Source of the DNA: Warburgia ugandensis
Taxonomy: Eukaryota; Streptophyta; Magnoliopsida; Canellales; Canellaceae
DNA length: 64,000 nt
Assembly: GCA_035236585.1 (NCBI GenBank)
Contig: CP141137.1
Coordinates: 44,228,057 to 44,292,056 of the forward strand
Reading direction: 5' to 3'
Part shown: in pieces, positions 25,004 to 38,029 of the stretch
How positions within the stretch are numbered: the stretch's first letter is position 1
Layout: every line of letters begins with the position of its first letter
The notes under the pieces: generated by a model
The model's input: only the letters and a program-made list of their open reading frames with translations
Database searches by the model: none
Told to the model about the DNA's origin: nothing
Program-made: the position numbers and the translations under genes

Positions 25004-26538
25004 TGTTGATTGTTTAACCGCAAGTGCACGGGCTATTGTAGTATAGCTATGCAAATACGGGTCGATCCCACGAGGACTTGATTTAAAATTATGGGGTTTT
25101 AAATAAAATTCAACTAAAAAAATAAAATCCAGATTTATTCAAATGTTCCAATGTTCACAAATATTTATTCCAAGGAAGACAGAAAATAAAAATAAAATGC
25201 TTCTTGGATAAGCTTGTCCTTAGATGGCACTATCTCTGGATTAGTCTGTCCTTGAATAGTCTGTCCTGAATTGCACTGTCCCTGAATAGTCAGAATGAAG
25301 ATAAGTTAAAACCAAAATAGCATAGGGACACAGTTGGAATTTCTGAAATAGGACAGATTTGTAATTTCTGAGATCTTCAGGTGCAGATTTGTAATTTCTG
25401 AGATCTGCAGGTGCAGATTTGTAATTTCTGAGATCTGCCAGGGGACACAGATGTAATTCCTAAGATCTGCCAGGGGCAAATTCGGAATTTCTTCAGGGGT
25501 TCTGGTTTTTCACGAAAAAAACCAGGAAAAAACGTTGAAAACCTGAGAAGGGGAAGAAGGAAGAAGGAGAGGAGGAAGAAGAGAAGGAAGAGGGGAGAAA
25601 CGGTGGGGAGAAAACCCAATTCGGGTTTGCTCTCACTGGGCAGTCCGGTGAAGAGAAGAATGATCGCCGGAGAAGTAGGGGGAAGAAGAGAAGAGAAAAA
25701 GAGGAAGGAAGGAGAAGAAGAAAGATGGGAGAAAACCCGAGTTGGGTTTTCTCTCCTGGGGCGTCCGGTTCAGAGAAAAACGCCGGAGCCGTTGGCTGGG
25801 CGCGTGATCCGGTCGTTGAAGGGCTCAGATGCTTGCCTGGGCACAGGAGGATGAGCTGGGTTCATGCCTGGCTGGTCTGCTTTGGGGTGTCGTTCTATGT
25901 AGTGGACAAAGGGGGAACTGGAAAATGGAGCGTGAGATAGCGATGGGAGAACTAGGTGCTAGTGTGGAGGTGTGATGGAGGGTGGAGAAATCGGACTGCG
26001 CGACAAAGGAAGAGAGACCAAGAGAGGGAGAGTGGAGAAAGTGGGGAAGAAGGAATGACGACCAACAAAAGGAGAAGAGAGGGCTAGGACGTCGAGTACG
26101 GTGAAACAGGCTTCACCGACTGGTGATGAAACAAAGGACGGTGCAGTGGATCAAAAGAGAAACTGAGAGAGGGAGAGATGTGAGATGACTGGGAAAAGAG
26201 ATGGACTTGGGCGTTGGTTATGGGTGGAGGAGAAACTTTGGTGCTTTGTTCTACCGAGAACGAGGGGAGAGAGTGGGCATCCCAATACTTCTAGAGCAGG
26301 TCCGATGTGATGGAAGATTGGGAGGTGCCGATCCATGCGACGAGAGATTGGGCTGGCCTGGTGAAGAGCGAAGATGGAAACAAGGCTGGGGTGTGGGTAG
26401 ATGCTGCGTCGAGACAAGGAAGAAAGGTAATCGAGAGAAGGAAGGTTTGGGCAATGAGATGATTTGGGTATTGGGTTGTGGTGAGGAAGTGGTGCAAGGA
26501 AGGTGGGGCAAAGTGAAAGGCCTTGAACGGAGGTGTGA

Positions 26539-26599
<61 letters not shown>

Positions 26600-27091
26600 G
26601 AGCCAGCCACCTTTTCAAGAGGAAAAAAACGTTCTTTCAAGAGAGAGGGGAAGAGGACTTAAAAGAGAGAGAGACGTGTGAAAGAGAATGAGAAAAAGAG
26701 ATAGAAGAGAGAGAGAAAAGAAAGGAGAGGGATAAGAGAAAAAGAGAGAAGAGAGGAGAAAGAGAAGGAATAGGAGATAGGTGGGGTCCACTAGCTTTCC
26801 TAGTTTCGCTAGAACTCTGCAAGTCTTCAAAGTCTTCGCCTCTTTCCATGATTCAATCTGGAGCGTCCATGCCCGAGTTGGTGATCTGCAATGCACAAGA
26901 CTCAATTAGCGAAATCTAAACCGTCCATTAGCTTTAATAGTCATTTAACCACTAAATTTTACAATTCAACGGTTGGATGACCAATTAAAGCTAAAATGAA
27001 ATATTTGATTTAAAATCTTAAAATTAATGGTCTAGATGCTCCAATCAAATACTAAATTAGGGATATTTTGACCAAAATTGAACACTTAACA
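25004..27091 (-). repeat. Athila 3' LTR
   Basis: A 2088 bp LTR, very similar to 35494-37631. On the minus strand it starts TGTTAAGTGTTC and ends with the conserved CGGTTAAACAATCAACA block found in Athila-like LTRs. It contains short direct repeats of a GTAATTTCTGAGATCTGCAG-type motif (25350-25450) and a (GA)n tract at 26544-26592. The ORFs inside (25377-26905) are unsupported. Confidence 0.93.
26544..26592 (+). repeat. (GA)n microsatellite in Athila 3' LTR
   Basis: About 49 bases of GA dinucleotides. The same position in the other LTR (36990-37135) holds roughly three times as many, so the tract has changed length since insertion. Confidence 0.96.
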
Positions 27092-28740
27092 CACCCCCAA
27101 CTTGACATTTTGCTAGTCCCTAGCAAAAGATGCGAAGAATCGGCTCCAATTTTTATTTCTCAGGTCATCTCCATTTTTTCTGAGAGAATTATTTTAAATA
27201 AATATTTCCACTTTAGCAAACTAATAAAGATGACTGAGGAATTCAAAACCATACTCATATGCTAAAAATATTCCACTTAAGCTCAGATCTCAGAGTGAGT
27301 GTGTGTGTACAGTTTACACATAGAATAATCTTTATGTCTAAGTAGACTTTTAACTTTTGAACTCCATCTGAAATATGTTTTGACCTCAATCCTTACTAAT
27401 GGCATACGCTCAGAAATAAAATCTCTCTGATAGAGGGTTCAAATCATATCTCTCTTGTAATTATGTGAGCAGAGTCAATAAAAACAAATTTAGCTCACAT
27501 ATACTCATGAAGAACGGGAGTTACTAAGGAATTTACTTGTATTGATCCCTTTGGAATGGATGCCATTACCTTTGAATATTTAGAAATACCATTCTTTTAA
27601 TCCTATCCATTCATTTCCTCATCAAGACTATATTCATCCTAGAATCAATAGGTCTTTAATTGGGACGAAACATAGGCTTAGGATAGGGTACCAAAGAAAG
27701 GGTATAAGGATATTCAAAGTTTCTTCAGAAAATAAGTAGAGGTCTTCTACTAAAGTTGACAATTCTTCTTTTCTTTGCTGAAGTGAATATTCTTTTTCCA
27801 TTTTTCTTTGCATTCTTCAAATTTATTTATTTTTTCTCTCTTTTTTTTTTCTTTCTTTTCATATTTTTGACTCACTTTGAAGAATATTTCTTTTCTTGAT
27901 ATCCACTTTTCTACTTTTGTTGCAACTAAAAGATTTTTTTTTTTCCTTCTTCTCTAACTTATTCTTCAAAGAAAATTGGGTAATGGATAATTTATACTGG
28001 GTTAATATGGGTAAAAGGTTAATTTGGGTGACAAAAGAAAAGGCTTATATTCAAGGCTCAACTTGGCTAACTAGTGGTAAAAATACTTCTAGGTAGGCTT
28101 TATGTCTTTAGGTTAATAACAAGGATGGCCTAAATCATTTTCTAGGTTTCATATAATCTATCAAATTCAATGAAATTTCAGAATTTTAAAGGTAGTATTC
28201 TAATTATTTAGGTAATTAGCCAAATTTAAGAGTTTGGGATCAATTTTCTTTAAGCACGCTAAAGAAAATTTTGAACATTTATAACCTCTCAAAAAGGATG
28301 AATGGCTCTAAAACTCACTTGGGTTATAGGTCTCCACTGAATTTCTTCAGAATTTCTAAGTTATAGCCACTTATCAATCTAGATTATCTATATGCAACTG
28401 CGTGTACTATTGTGATATGAGACTTTGCTTTTATGGAATACTTTAGAAAATGAGTAAAATGATGAATTAATCATATTCAATTCTATTAATAAGCTAAAGT
28501 TATCCAGATTATACTTTAGACAATCCAATTCTCATCATGGTATAGGAAATGACCTAAAAGTTTTTTTTTTTTTTTTGAAAAAAAAAAACCAAGGAAAACA
28601 CCTAAAAACTAAAAGAAAACTAGAATTTGCTAGAATTCTACACCCCCCAACTTGACAGAAACATTGTCCTCAATGTTTAAAAAGTAGGACCTAAAATGAA
28701 TATGGGTGATATAGAAAACAACAAAATACAAAATATGGTA
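27092..28740 (-). other. Athila 3' non-coding region with two polypurine-tract-like sites
   Basis: This lies between the end of integrase and the 3' LTR. On the minus strand a GTCAAGTTGGGGGTG tract abuts the LTR (27092-27106) and is the expected polypurine tract. A near copy, CTGTCAAGTTGGGGGGTG, lies at about 28642-28660, just after pol. The 1.5 kb between them is AT-rich with poly-T runs near 27840 and 28560 and has no env-like frame. Confidence 0.75.
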
Positions 28741-28758
28741 CAAAGAGATCAAATTCAC

Positions 28759-29427
28759 TCAATCCTGATAAACAGGATCCTCCGCAGTTGTGGACTCAAC
28801 TTCTGGATTCTCATAATCTAGGAAAGGCTTTAAACGTTGACCATTCACTTTAAAAGAATGACCAGTCCTAGTATTCTCAATCTCGACAGTCCCATATGGA
28901 AAAACTTCTTTTACTATGTATGGACCGGTCCATCGAGATCTAAGCTTACCTGGAAATAGGTGGAGCTTAGAATTGTAAAGTAGAACCTTTTGGCTTGGAG
29001 TAAAGGATTTTCTCATTATGTTCTTATCATGAAAAACTTTCATCTTTTCTTTATATATCCTATTACTCTCATAAGCTTCTTGCATGATCTCTTCCAACTC
29101 ATTAAGTTGGAGCTTGCGATGTGAGCCTGCTTTATCCATATTGAAATTGAATGTCTTTATTGCCCAATAGGCTCTATGTTCCAATTCCACAGGCAAATGA
29201 CAAGCCTTACCGTATACAATACGATAGGGAGACATACCAATCGGGGTGCGATGTGCAATCCTGTAAGCCCAGAGCGCATCAGTCAGTCTAAGAGACCAAT
29301 CTTTACGATCTGGATTAACAGTCTTTTGAAGGATTTGTTTGATGGCCCGATTTGATACTTCTACTTGTCCACTTGTTTGTGGGTGATACGGTGTTGCAAC
29401 TTTATGTGTAATATTATATTTTTTCAT
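28759..29427 (-). pseudogene. Athila integrase, C-terminal part
   Basis: A 222-codon open frame beginning just after the second catalytic Asp region. It carries [17 protein letters not shown] with the catalytic Glu (residues about 11-27). Then come the LWAYR[12 protein letters not shown] block (about 50-70), a [19 protein letters not shown] block (about 70-90) and a RSRWTGPY-x-V segment of the C-terminal domain (about 160-175). The family inserts the cDNA into host DNA. The frame is separated from the upstream integrase half by a one-base shift near 29500 at a T run. Confidence 0.88.
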
Positions 29428-29429
29428 TA

Positions 29430-29897
29430 GTGCTTCAAATGGTTTGTTGCAAAAATGTGTACCGTTATCACTTATAATGGCTCGAGGAGTCCCAAATCTA
29501 GAAAAATGTTTTCTTTTAAAAATTTAAGAACTATTTTGTGATCATTATGCCTGCATGGGATAGCCTCAATCCATTTTGAAACATAGTCTACGGCCAATAA
29601 GATATAAATGTAGCCAAAAGAAGGTGGAAATGGACCCATGAAATCTATACCCCAACAATCAAAAATTTCTATGATAAGAATAGGATTTAGAGGCATCATA
29701 TTCCTACGGGTTAATCCTCCTAACTTTTGACATTGCTCACATAATTTACAAAACACATGTGTGTCTTTGAACAACGACGGCCAATAAAAACTACACTGTA
29801 AAATCTTTGCCGCTGTTTTCTGGGTAGAAAAATGTCCACCACATGCTTCTGAATGACAAAAGGAGATAACACTATGTTGTTCTAAGTCGTGACACAT
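29430..29897 (-). pseudogene. Athila integrase, zinc finger and N-terminal core
   Basis: The frame shows the HHCC zinc finger (HS-E-x-x-GGHF near the start, then CKLCEQC) at about 29740-29870. The core follows with the first catalytic Asp in WGIDFMGPFPPS and the AVDYVSKWIEA block at about 29555-29665. The frame is lost near 29500, just before the SDNGTHF motif with the second Asp, which lies in another frame at about 29455-29475. Upstream, a gap of about 120 bases joins it to RNase H. Confidence 0.87.
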
Positions 29898-30016
29898 CTC
29901 CTAATGATTTGATCTGGGCAGTATTTAAACAGTATGGATCATCCCGAAATAATGCTTAACATTGGAAAAGAATTTTTCTTTTCTTGTTTAGTCCAATGTT
30001 CCTAATTTTCCTGTGA

Positions 30017-31133
30017 CTAAATAATTTGCAATATCGACAAACCGGGAGGATGGGAAACATGAAAAAGTTGCTCATCAGGGAAAGTGTCTTTAATTGGCAA
30101 CTCATTTAAAGGCTCTGTTAGGACTAAGCGAGACAAATGGTCAGCTACCACATTCTCTACTCCCTTTTTATCTTTTATTTCAATGTCAAACTCTTGGAGT
30201 AGGAGAATCCATCTAATTAGTCTAGGCTTAGCATCTTTCTTAGAAAGAAGATACTTGAGGGCCGAATGGTCAGTGAATATGACTATTTTAGATCCTACCA
30301 AGTAAGACCTGAATTTATCCAATGCGAAGACAAGCTGCTAAGAGTTCTTTCTCCGTAGTAGAATAGTTCATTTGGGTGCTATTTAAGGTCCTACTGGCAT
30401 AGTAGATGACGTATGGCTTCTTTTCTTTTCTCTGTCCTAGTACAGCTCCTACAGCATAGTCACTGGCATCACACATGATTTCAAAGGGTAGACTCCAATC
30501 AAACGGCTGCATGATAGGTGCAGTTGTCAACTTGTCTTTCAACTTTATAAATGCTTCTTGACAATCCTTAGTCCACTCAAAAGGAGTATCCTTTGTGAGG
30601 AGGTGACATAGTGGTCTAGATATTGCACTAAAATCCTTAATGAACCTCCGATAGAATCCCGCATGACCTAGGAAAGATCGAATGTCCCTAATAGATTTTG
30701 GAATGAGTAGATTGGAAATTAGATCAACTTTAGCTCTATCTACCTCTATACCTTTAGATGACACAATGTGACCTAAGACAATTCCCTTAGAAACCATGAA
30801 ATGACATTTTTCCCAATTAAGCACTAGGTTCTTTTCTTTACAACGAGTTAAGACTTTTCTTAGATTTTCAAGACATGTTTCAAATGAATTACCGAAAACA
30901 GAAAAGTCGTCCATGAAAACCTCTAAAATTCTCTCCACCATATCATTGAAAATGCTTAACATGCAACGTTGAAATGTGGCAGGAGCATTACATAATCCAA
31001 ATGGCATTCTTTTGTAAGCAAAAGTGCCAAAAGGACATGTAAATGTGGTCTTTTCCTGATCCTCGGGTGCAATTTCTATTTGGTTATACCCTGAATAACC
31101 ATCTAAGAAACAATAAGTACTGGTGTCCCGCAA
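30017..31133 (-). pseudogene. Athila reverse transcriptase and RNase H
   Basis: The frame 30315-31133 (272 codons) holds FLDGYSGYNQI near its start, the MPFGLCNAPATFQR block, and the intact catalytic FMDDFSVFG at about 30892-30918. The connection block follows (RSFLGHAGFYRRFI), then the RNase H start (CDASDYAVGAVLGQ). A one-base shift near 30335 moves RNase H into the frame 30017-30322, which has [10 protein letters not shown] and ends with VADHLSRL. The enzyme copies the RNA genome into DNA. All key RT residues seem present; only the frame is broken. Confidence 0.9.
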
Positions 31134-31362
31134 CCCTTTCTAACATTTGATCAACGAAGGGCAAAGGAAAATGGTCCTTCCTTGTAACAGCATTCAACTT
31201 TCGATAGTCGATACACATACGCCAACCAGTAGTAACCTTGGTAGGGATTAATTCATTGTTGGCGTTAGTTATTCTTGTCACTCCGGACTTCTTTGGAACC
31301 ACACGAGTAGGACTTACCCATTTGCTATCACTTATGGGATAGATGATTCCCACATCAAGCAA
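31084..31362 (-). pseudogene. Athila reverse transcriptase, N-terminal part
   Basis: The frame starts LDVGIIYPISDSKWVSP, then VVPKKSGVTRI, the GWRMCIDYRKLN block and HFPLPFVDQMLERVAG. These are the opening blocks of gypsy RT. A one-base shift near 31115 separates it from the rest of RT. Upstream to about 31600 the frame is interrupted by stops. Confidence 0.88.
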
Positions 31363-31599
31363 CTTTAGGACTTACGCTCTAACCACATCTTTCATATTAG
31401 GATTTAACCTTCTTTGCATTTGACGACATGGTTTAGCTTCATCCTCTAGATAGATCCTATGGGTGCGAGATTAAAGGGTTAATGCCCTTTATATCAGCTA
31501 TGGTCCATCCTATAGCACCTTTGTGTTCTTTTAAAGTGTCTATTAATTTGTCCTCCTGAGATGTTTCTAATTGGGAGGATATTATTACAGGAAAAGTCT

Positions 31600-32330
31600 C
31601 TTTGTCTCCTAAAAGGCATATTTTAAATCTGGTGGTAGAGATTTCAATTCAAGCTTAGGAGGTTGTATGAATGATGGAAGGGGAGTGGACTCCCTCAGTG
31701 GAAGGTCCTCGAAAGGAGGTTTCCATTTTTCTGTTTCCATGATAGGAACAGAATCAAGGAGAGCATTAACTTCCTCTATTAATGCATCCTCATTACACTC
31801 ATTAAAATGGGCCAAACAGGCCTCAAGTGGGTCCGATAAGGAAGATGATTGAAACTGATCTTGCACAACTGAATTGATCATGTTAACACAGTGCAAATCA
31901 TCAGTAGTTTCACCAGGTTGCTACAGATATTGAAAATGTTAAGTTCTATTGTCATATTGCCAAAGGACAATTTCATCACACCATTTCTACAGTTGATTAA
32001 GGCATTGGACGTAGCCAAAAATGGTCGTCCCGGGATGACCGGTATTTCATTCTTCTCATTCACCACCGGGTGTGTATCTAGAACCGAGAAAATCGACGGG
32101 GAAGCAAAATTGTTCTACCTGGACTAACACATCCTCTATTACCCCTCTCGGTATTTTTACGTAACGATCAGCTAGGCGGAGCGTAGTAGATGTAGGTTTC
32201 AATTCACCCAGACCTAACTGTTCGTATACCGAGTATGGTAATAAGTTTACACTAGATCCTAAATCAAGAAGAGCTTGATTTATCTGGTAGTTGCCAATAA
32301 TGCAAGTAAGAGTGGGGCAACCAGATCCTT
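31600..32330 (-). pseudogene. Athila protease and protease-RT spacer
   Basis: The active-site loop reads ALLDLGSSVNLLPY at about 32225-32270. DLGSS is the usual Athila-type version of the aspartic protease triplet. Further on, EIPVIPGRPFLATSNALI (about 31995-32050) is the C-terminal protease landmark. An acidic spacer (31609-31896) leads to RT. One-base frame changes occur near 32328, 32083, 31921 and 31607. The protease would process Gag-Pol. Confidence 0.86.
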
Positions 32331-34314
32331 GTACTTTGGTGGTGTATGGTGTTGAAGAATAGAACTAACACATTCGGTCAAAAATGCCTTCTTTTGGACA
32401 TTTAATTTTCTCTTGATGGTGCATAAGTCTTTTAAGAATTTGGCATATGATGGGATTTGTTTTATAGCATCTAAGATCGGTATGTTGATCTTGACTTGTT
32501 TGAAAATCTCTAAAATCTCATCATTAGATGCAGACTTTGGGGCTTGGCGCAACCTTTGAGGGAATGGAGCGAGGGACCGGACATGGCTCAACGGGTGAAA
32601 CATGGTCCTTTTCTTTAGATTTTTCTTTAGGTTTTTCTACCTTTTCAATCTTTTTAGGCTCATCTTTCTCAATTATTTTACCACTCCTAAGAATAGTAAC
32701 AGGTTTAGTTTGTTCCATGGTAGAGCTAGATGTTTCATCAGATGCATTAATGCTAACCGCATGCACTCCCTTAGGGTTTGCTTGAGGTTGAGCTGGGAAT
32801 TTTCCTTTTTCCATATTTTGCATCATTTGACTCATCATGTTTTTTAGTTCATTCACAGACTTTTCTAATTGAGAAATTTTCCTTTCCTGATTTTGATTAA
32901 CTTGATTATCCTCTACATGCCTTTTAGGTGGGGGCAAGTAAAGTCCAGGAGAATGAGGTTGATGAGTTTGGTATGGTGGTGGAGCAAGTAGTCCTTGGTT
33001 TGGTTGTTGATGACTCTGGTATGGGCCTGATTGTGAGACATTTGCATTAGGTCCATTTCTCCAATTGAAATTTGGATGGTTTCTCCAGTTGGGATTATAT
33101 GTCTCAGAATATGGGGAGAAAGGTCTTTTATAATTATTAAGTGTATTAGCCTGATCATGAAGTACATCTTGAAATGCAGGGATGGTAGGACATTCCTGAG
33201 TAAGATGTGATGTACTTTCACAAATGCTACACACTTGTTCATCATTAGTTAAGGTTTTCGTTCCCATTTCCATGGCTTCTACTTTTCTAGCTAGGGTTTC
33301 TACTTTGGCACTGATTTCATTTTTTTCAGTCATGACATACATGCCTCCCCTAGTAGATGTGGTAGTGGGCTTAGGTCTATCTGAATGTTCTACTCTTTCT
33401 GAGTCAGCCCAGGTCTGTGCACTTTCAGCTAGCCATTCCAAATACTCCTCCACCTCATCTGGTTGTTTATTCAAAAAGTTACCATTGCACATCATCTCTA
33501 CAAACTGGCGCATGTCAGAATTAAGTCCTTCATAAAAGAAGCTGATAATGCGCCATGGTTCATAGCCATGATGTGGGCAAGTAAGCAATAGATCTTTGAA
33601 CCTTTCCCAGCATTGGTAGAATGATTCTTTATCTTTTTGGGTAAAGTTCATTATCTTACGACGGAGTGTATTTGTTTTATGTGTAGGGAAAAACTTTTTC
33701 AAGAATTCCCTAGTCATTTCATTCCAAGTCCTTATGGAACCTGGTGGCAGTGCATTAAACCACATTTTTGCTTTTTCCTTTAAAGAGAAAGGAAATAGCT
33801 TAAGCCTGACAGTGTCTCGACCTATATTTTGGGTTCTTTGGGTATTACATACCTCATCAAATTCTTTAAGGTGCAAATAAGGACTCTCACTATCTAGCCC
33901 ATGAAATTTGGGAAGTAATTGAATTACTCCCGTTTTTAATTCTAACACACCAGCATTTTGAGGAAGAATGACACAAGAGGGTGTACTGGTGCGTGTAGGT
34001 TGAAGGTAGTCTCTTAAGGTTCGTCCATGAGGATTTTGATAAACATCATTTTCTCCATGGTCACTCTGTTGGTCCCATTCCCTATTTTCATTCCTTCTCC
34101 AATTTCTTTGTTGATGATTATTCCTCCTTGGTGGAGGTTGATATTCATCATCAATTAGAGGTGGTGGGTCCTCATTCATGATGAGTGGAGTTTGATCACC
34201 TCTAATTCTACCATGGGGTGAGTTACCCCTTGATCGTTGATCAGCCATTGTTGGTCTGTCTTTTTGGTCGTACGAGACTAACCTACCGGTTTCGTCGCGT
34301 ATCCAAAAGGGCAT
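32280..34314 (-). CDS. Athila gag (596-codon open frame plus shifted tail)
   Basis: The longest intact frame of the window (32524-34314). It starts with ATG after a 1.2 kb leader. The capsid core runs from about residue 135 to 300, with FHGLDSESPYLHLKEF, the LFPFSLKEKAKMWF block, TREFLKKFFP, and a WERFKDLLLTCPHHGY segment. A zinc knuckle CX2CX4HX4C (CSICESTSHLTQEC) lies near residue 360. A Gln/Asn/Pro-rich part and a coiled-coil-like stretch follow (about 490-510), then a Lys/Glu-rich tail. Near 32570-32600 the conserved reading continues in another frame (32280-32603: PFPQRL, KQIPSYAKFLKDLCT), so the last 20 residues of the long frame are off the family path. Confidence 0.9.
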
Positions 34315-35469
34315 ACAATGAAAGATCTTTTTGGTTTTTTTTTTTATTTATGTTTTTATTTTTTCCTATCCTAAATGATGCAACCTAAATGCCTAAAATG
34401 ATGCACAAAACAGGACACAATCAAGCAATCCCCTAAGGCTAGCAAGCATAGATATTTTGATTTTCTTGATTTTCTGTGGGGACAACGCTTTTAATTAGCC
34501 TACTCTAACGCTCCTACTCTCTTTAGGAGTTGACTACTGCTTACCAGTTAGGTTCTAACCAAAGCGGTTAATACAACCATCGTGTAAGGAGGCGTTTAGA
34601 CCTCAACAAACGTCGACAGGAGGTAGGGGAAGAGCGAGGCTCTATTAGATAACCCCCAATAACCACAGTGATCAAAAGCAACTAGAGTAACGATGGTCGT
34701 GTCCTATTAAGAGGGTCCTACGAGCATGTGATAACCCTATAGGTCTCTTCTGATTGATTTTAAATTAATGTGAAAGGAGAGGTTGCGCGCTTGAGATGAT
34801 TATCCTAGGTGGGCCAAGGAGTGGTGATGAAATCCACCCTTGATCTTGTGGGGTAGGGTGCCCTTACTAATTAAATTTCACACACCATGGCAATTCGATC
34901 AACATATAATCCACCTTAAAGCGTTAGACATGTCCTAAAATGCAATTGAAAGCAATAAACTAATGCAAAACCCTAAGATGCAACAATTATAACATATGCT
35001 TTCTATATGCAATTAAGTACCAAACAATGCAAATTATTCTAAATGCAAACCCTAATCTAGAAAATTAAATGAGTGAGAAGACTTACAGTGAGGTTTCTGA
35101 TGAAGATCAAGTGTGGGCCACCGTGTCCCACACTTGCCCTGTATTATTACAACCCTTTAAAAATTGAAATTGAAAATGCAAATTACAAGGGGCCTCACTA
35201 CAAGATTCACTCAAAAATAAAATTTCTAATCTAGGAAAGCAAGAAAAATCTATCAATTGATGAAGCTCCACTCCAATTTCCTGAAAAAGAAAAATAACAA
35301 TTAGTACCAAATTCAGGAAATAAAGTGATTATGCACTAAAAATGCCTAAAGATGCACCTAAGAATGCCTAAAATGCAATTCCTAATTTTTTGTATTTTTC
35401 TGGATTTTTTTGTATTTTTCTGATTTTTTTTGAATTTTTAATTAAATTTTATAAAAACTCCATTTCAAG
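34315..35469 (-). other. Athila untranslated leader
   Basis: The region between primer binding site and gag start. It is about 1.15 kb, has no supported frame, and carries a T-rich stretch near 35380-35440 and a poly-T run at 34332-34346. Long leaders are usual in this lineage. Confidence 0.75.
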
Positions 35470-35487
35470 TCCCCGGCAACGGCGCCA
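35470..35487 (-). other. Primer binding site (tRNA-Asp type)
   Basis: On the minus strand TGGCGCCGTTGCCGGGGA begins a few bases inside the 5' LTR. This sequence is the well-known Athila/Tat primer site complementary to tRNA-Asp, and it fixes both the orientation and the lineage. Confidence 0.93.
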
Positions 35488-35493
35488 AAAACT

Positions 35494-37631
<2,138 letters not shown>

Positions 37632-37957
37632 ATGGTGGTTGAGGATGATGACTAGTTGATGATGTTCCTATTATTTTCAACATGGTCAGTCACTTGATTC
37701 GTTCTAGCTAAGGGTGAGACCACGGAGAAGACAAGTAAAAAGGACAGCCTCATGCACAAAGGTTCCATGCATGCGAGGTTCAGAGAAGGGTGAACCACAA
37801 AATGTCTACAGGGGTTTTGAAATGTACAGTTTTTATTTGAGGTTTTTTTTTTTCCAGTTCATTTTATGAATCAAAGTTTTTTTTTAATTTAAAACAGGGA
37901 TCTCAACTTTGGTAAAAATTGGTATTATATTATTGATAAAACCCAAGGTGTCATAGT

Positions 37958-37970
37958 TTAGTATTAGAGC
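37958..37970 (+). other. Primer binding site, mutated
   Basis: TTAGTATTAGAGC lies four bases after the 5' LTR end. It matches the plant TGGTATCAGAGC type with G-to-A and C-to-T changes. Confidence 0.6.
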
Positions 37971-38029
37971 CCAGTCTAATTCATCACAGTCATTTTAACA
38001 AATGCAAGAGTCATATACAGTTCATTGAG

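Noticed and set aside
25377-25940. ORFs in the Athila LTRs (also 35796-36395)
   Set aside because: The two LTR copies carry different versions of the frames and no conserved domain. They follow from G/A-rich sequence.
27092-28750. env-like gene of the Athila element
   Set aside because: I looked for a long frame with signal peptide and membrane segment between integrase and the 3' LTR. Only short unrelated ORFs are present.
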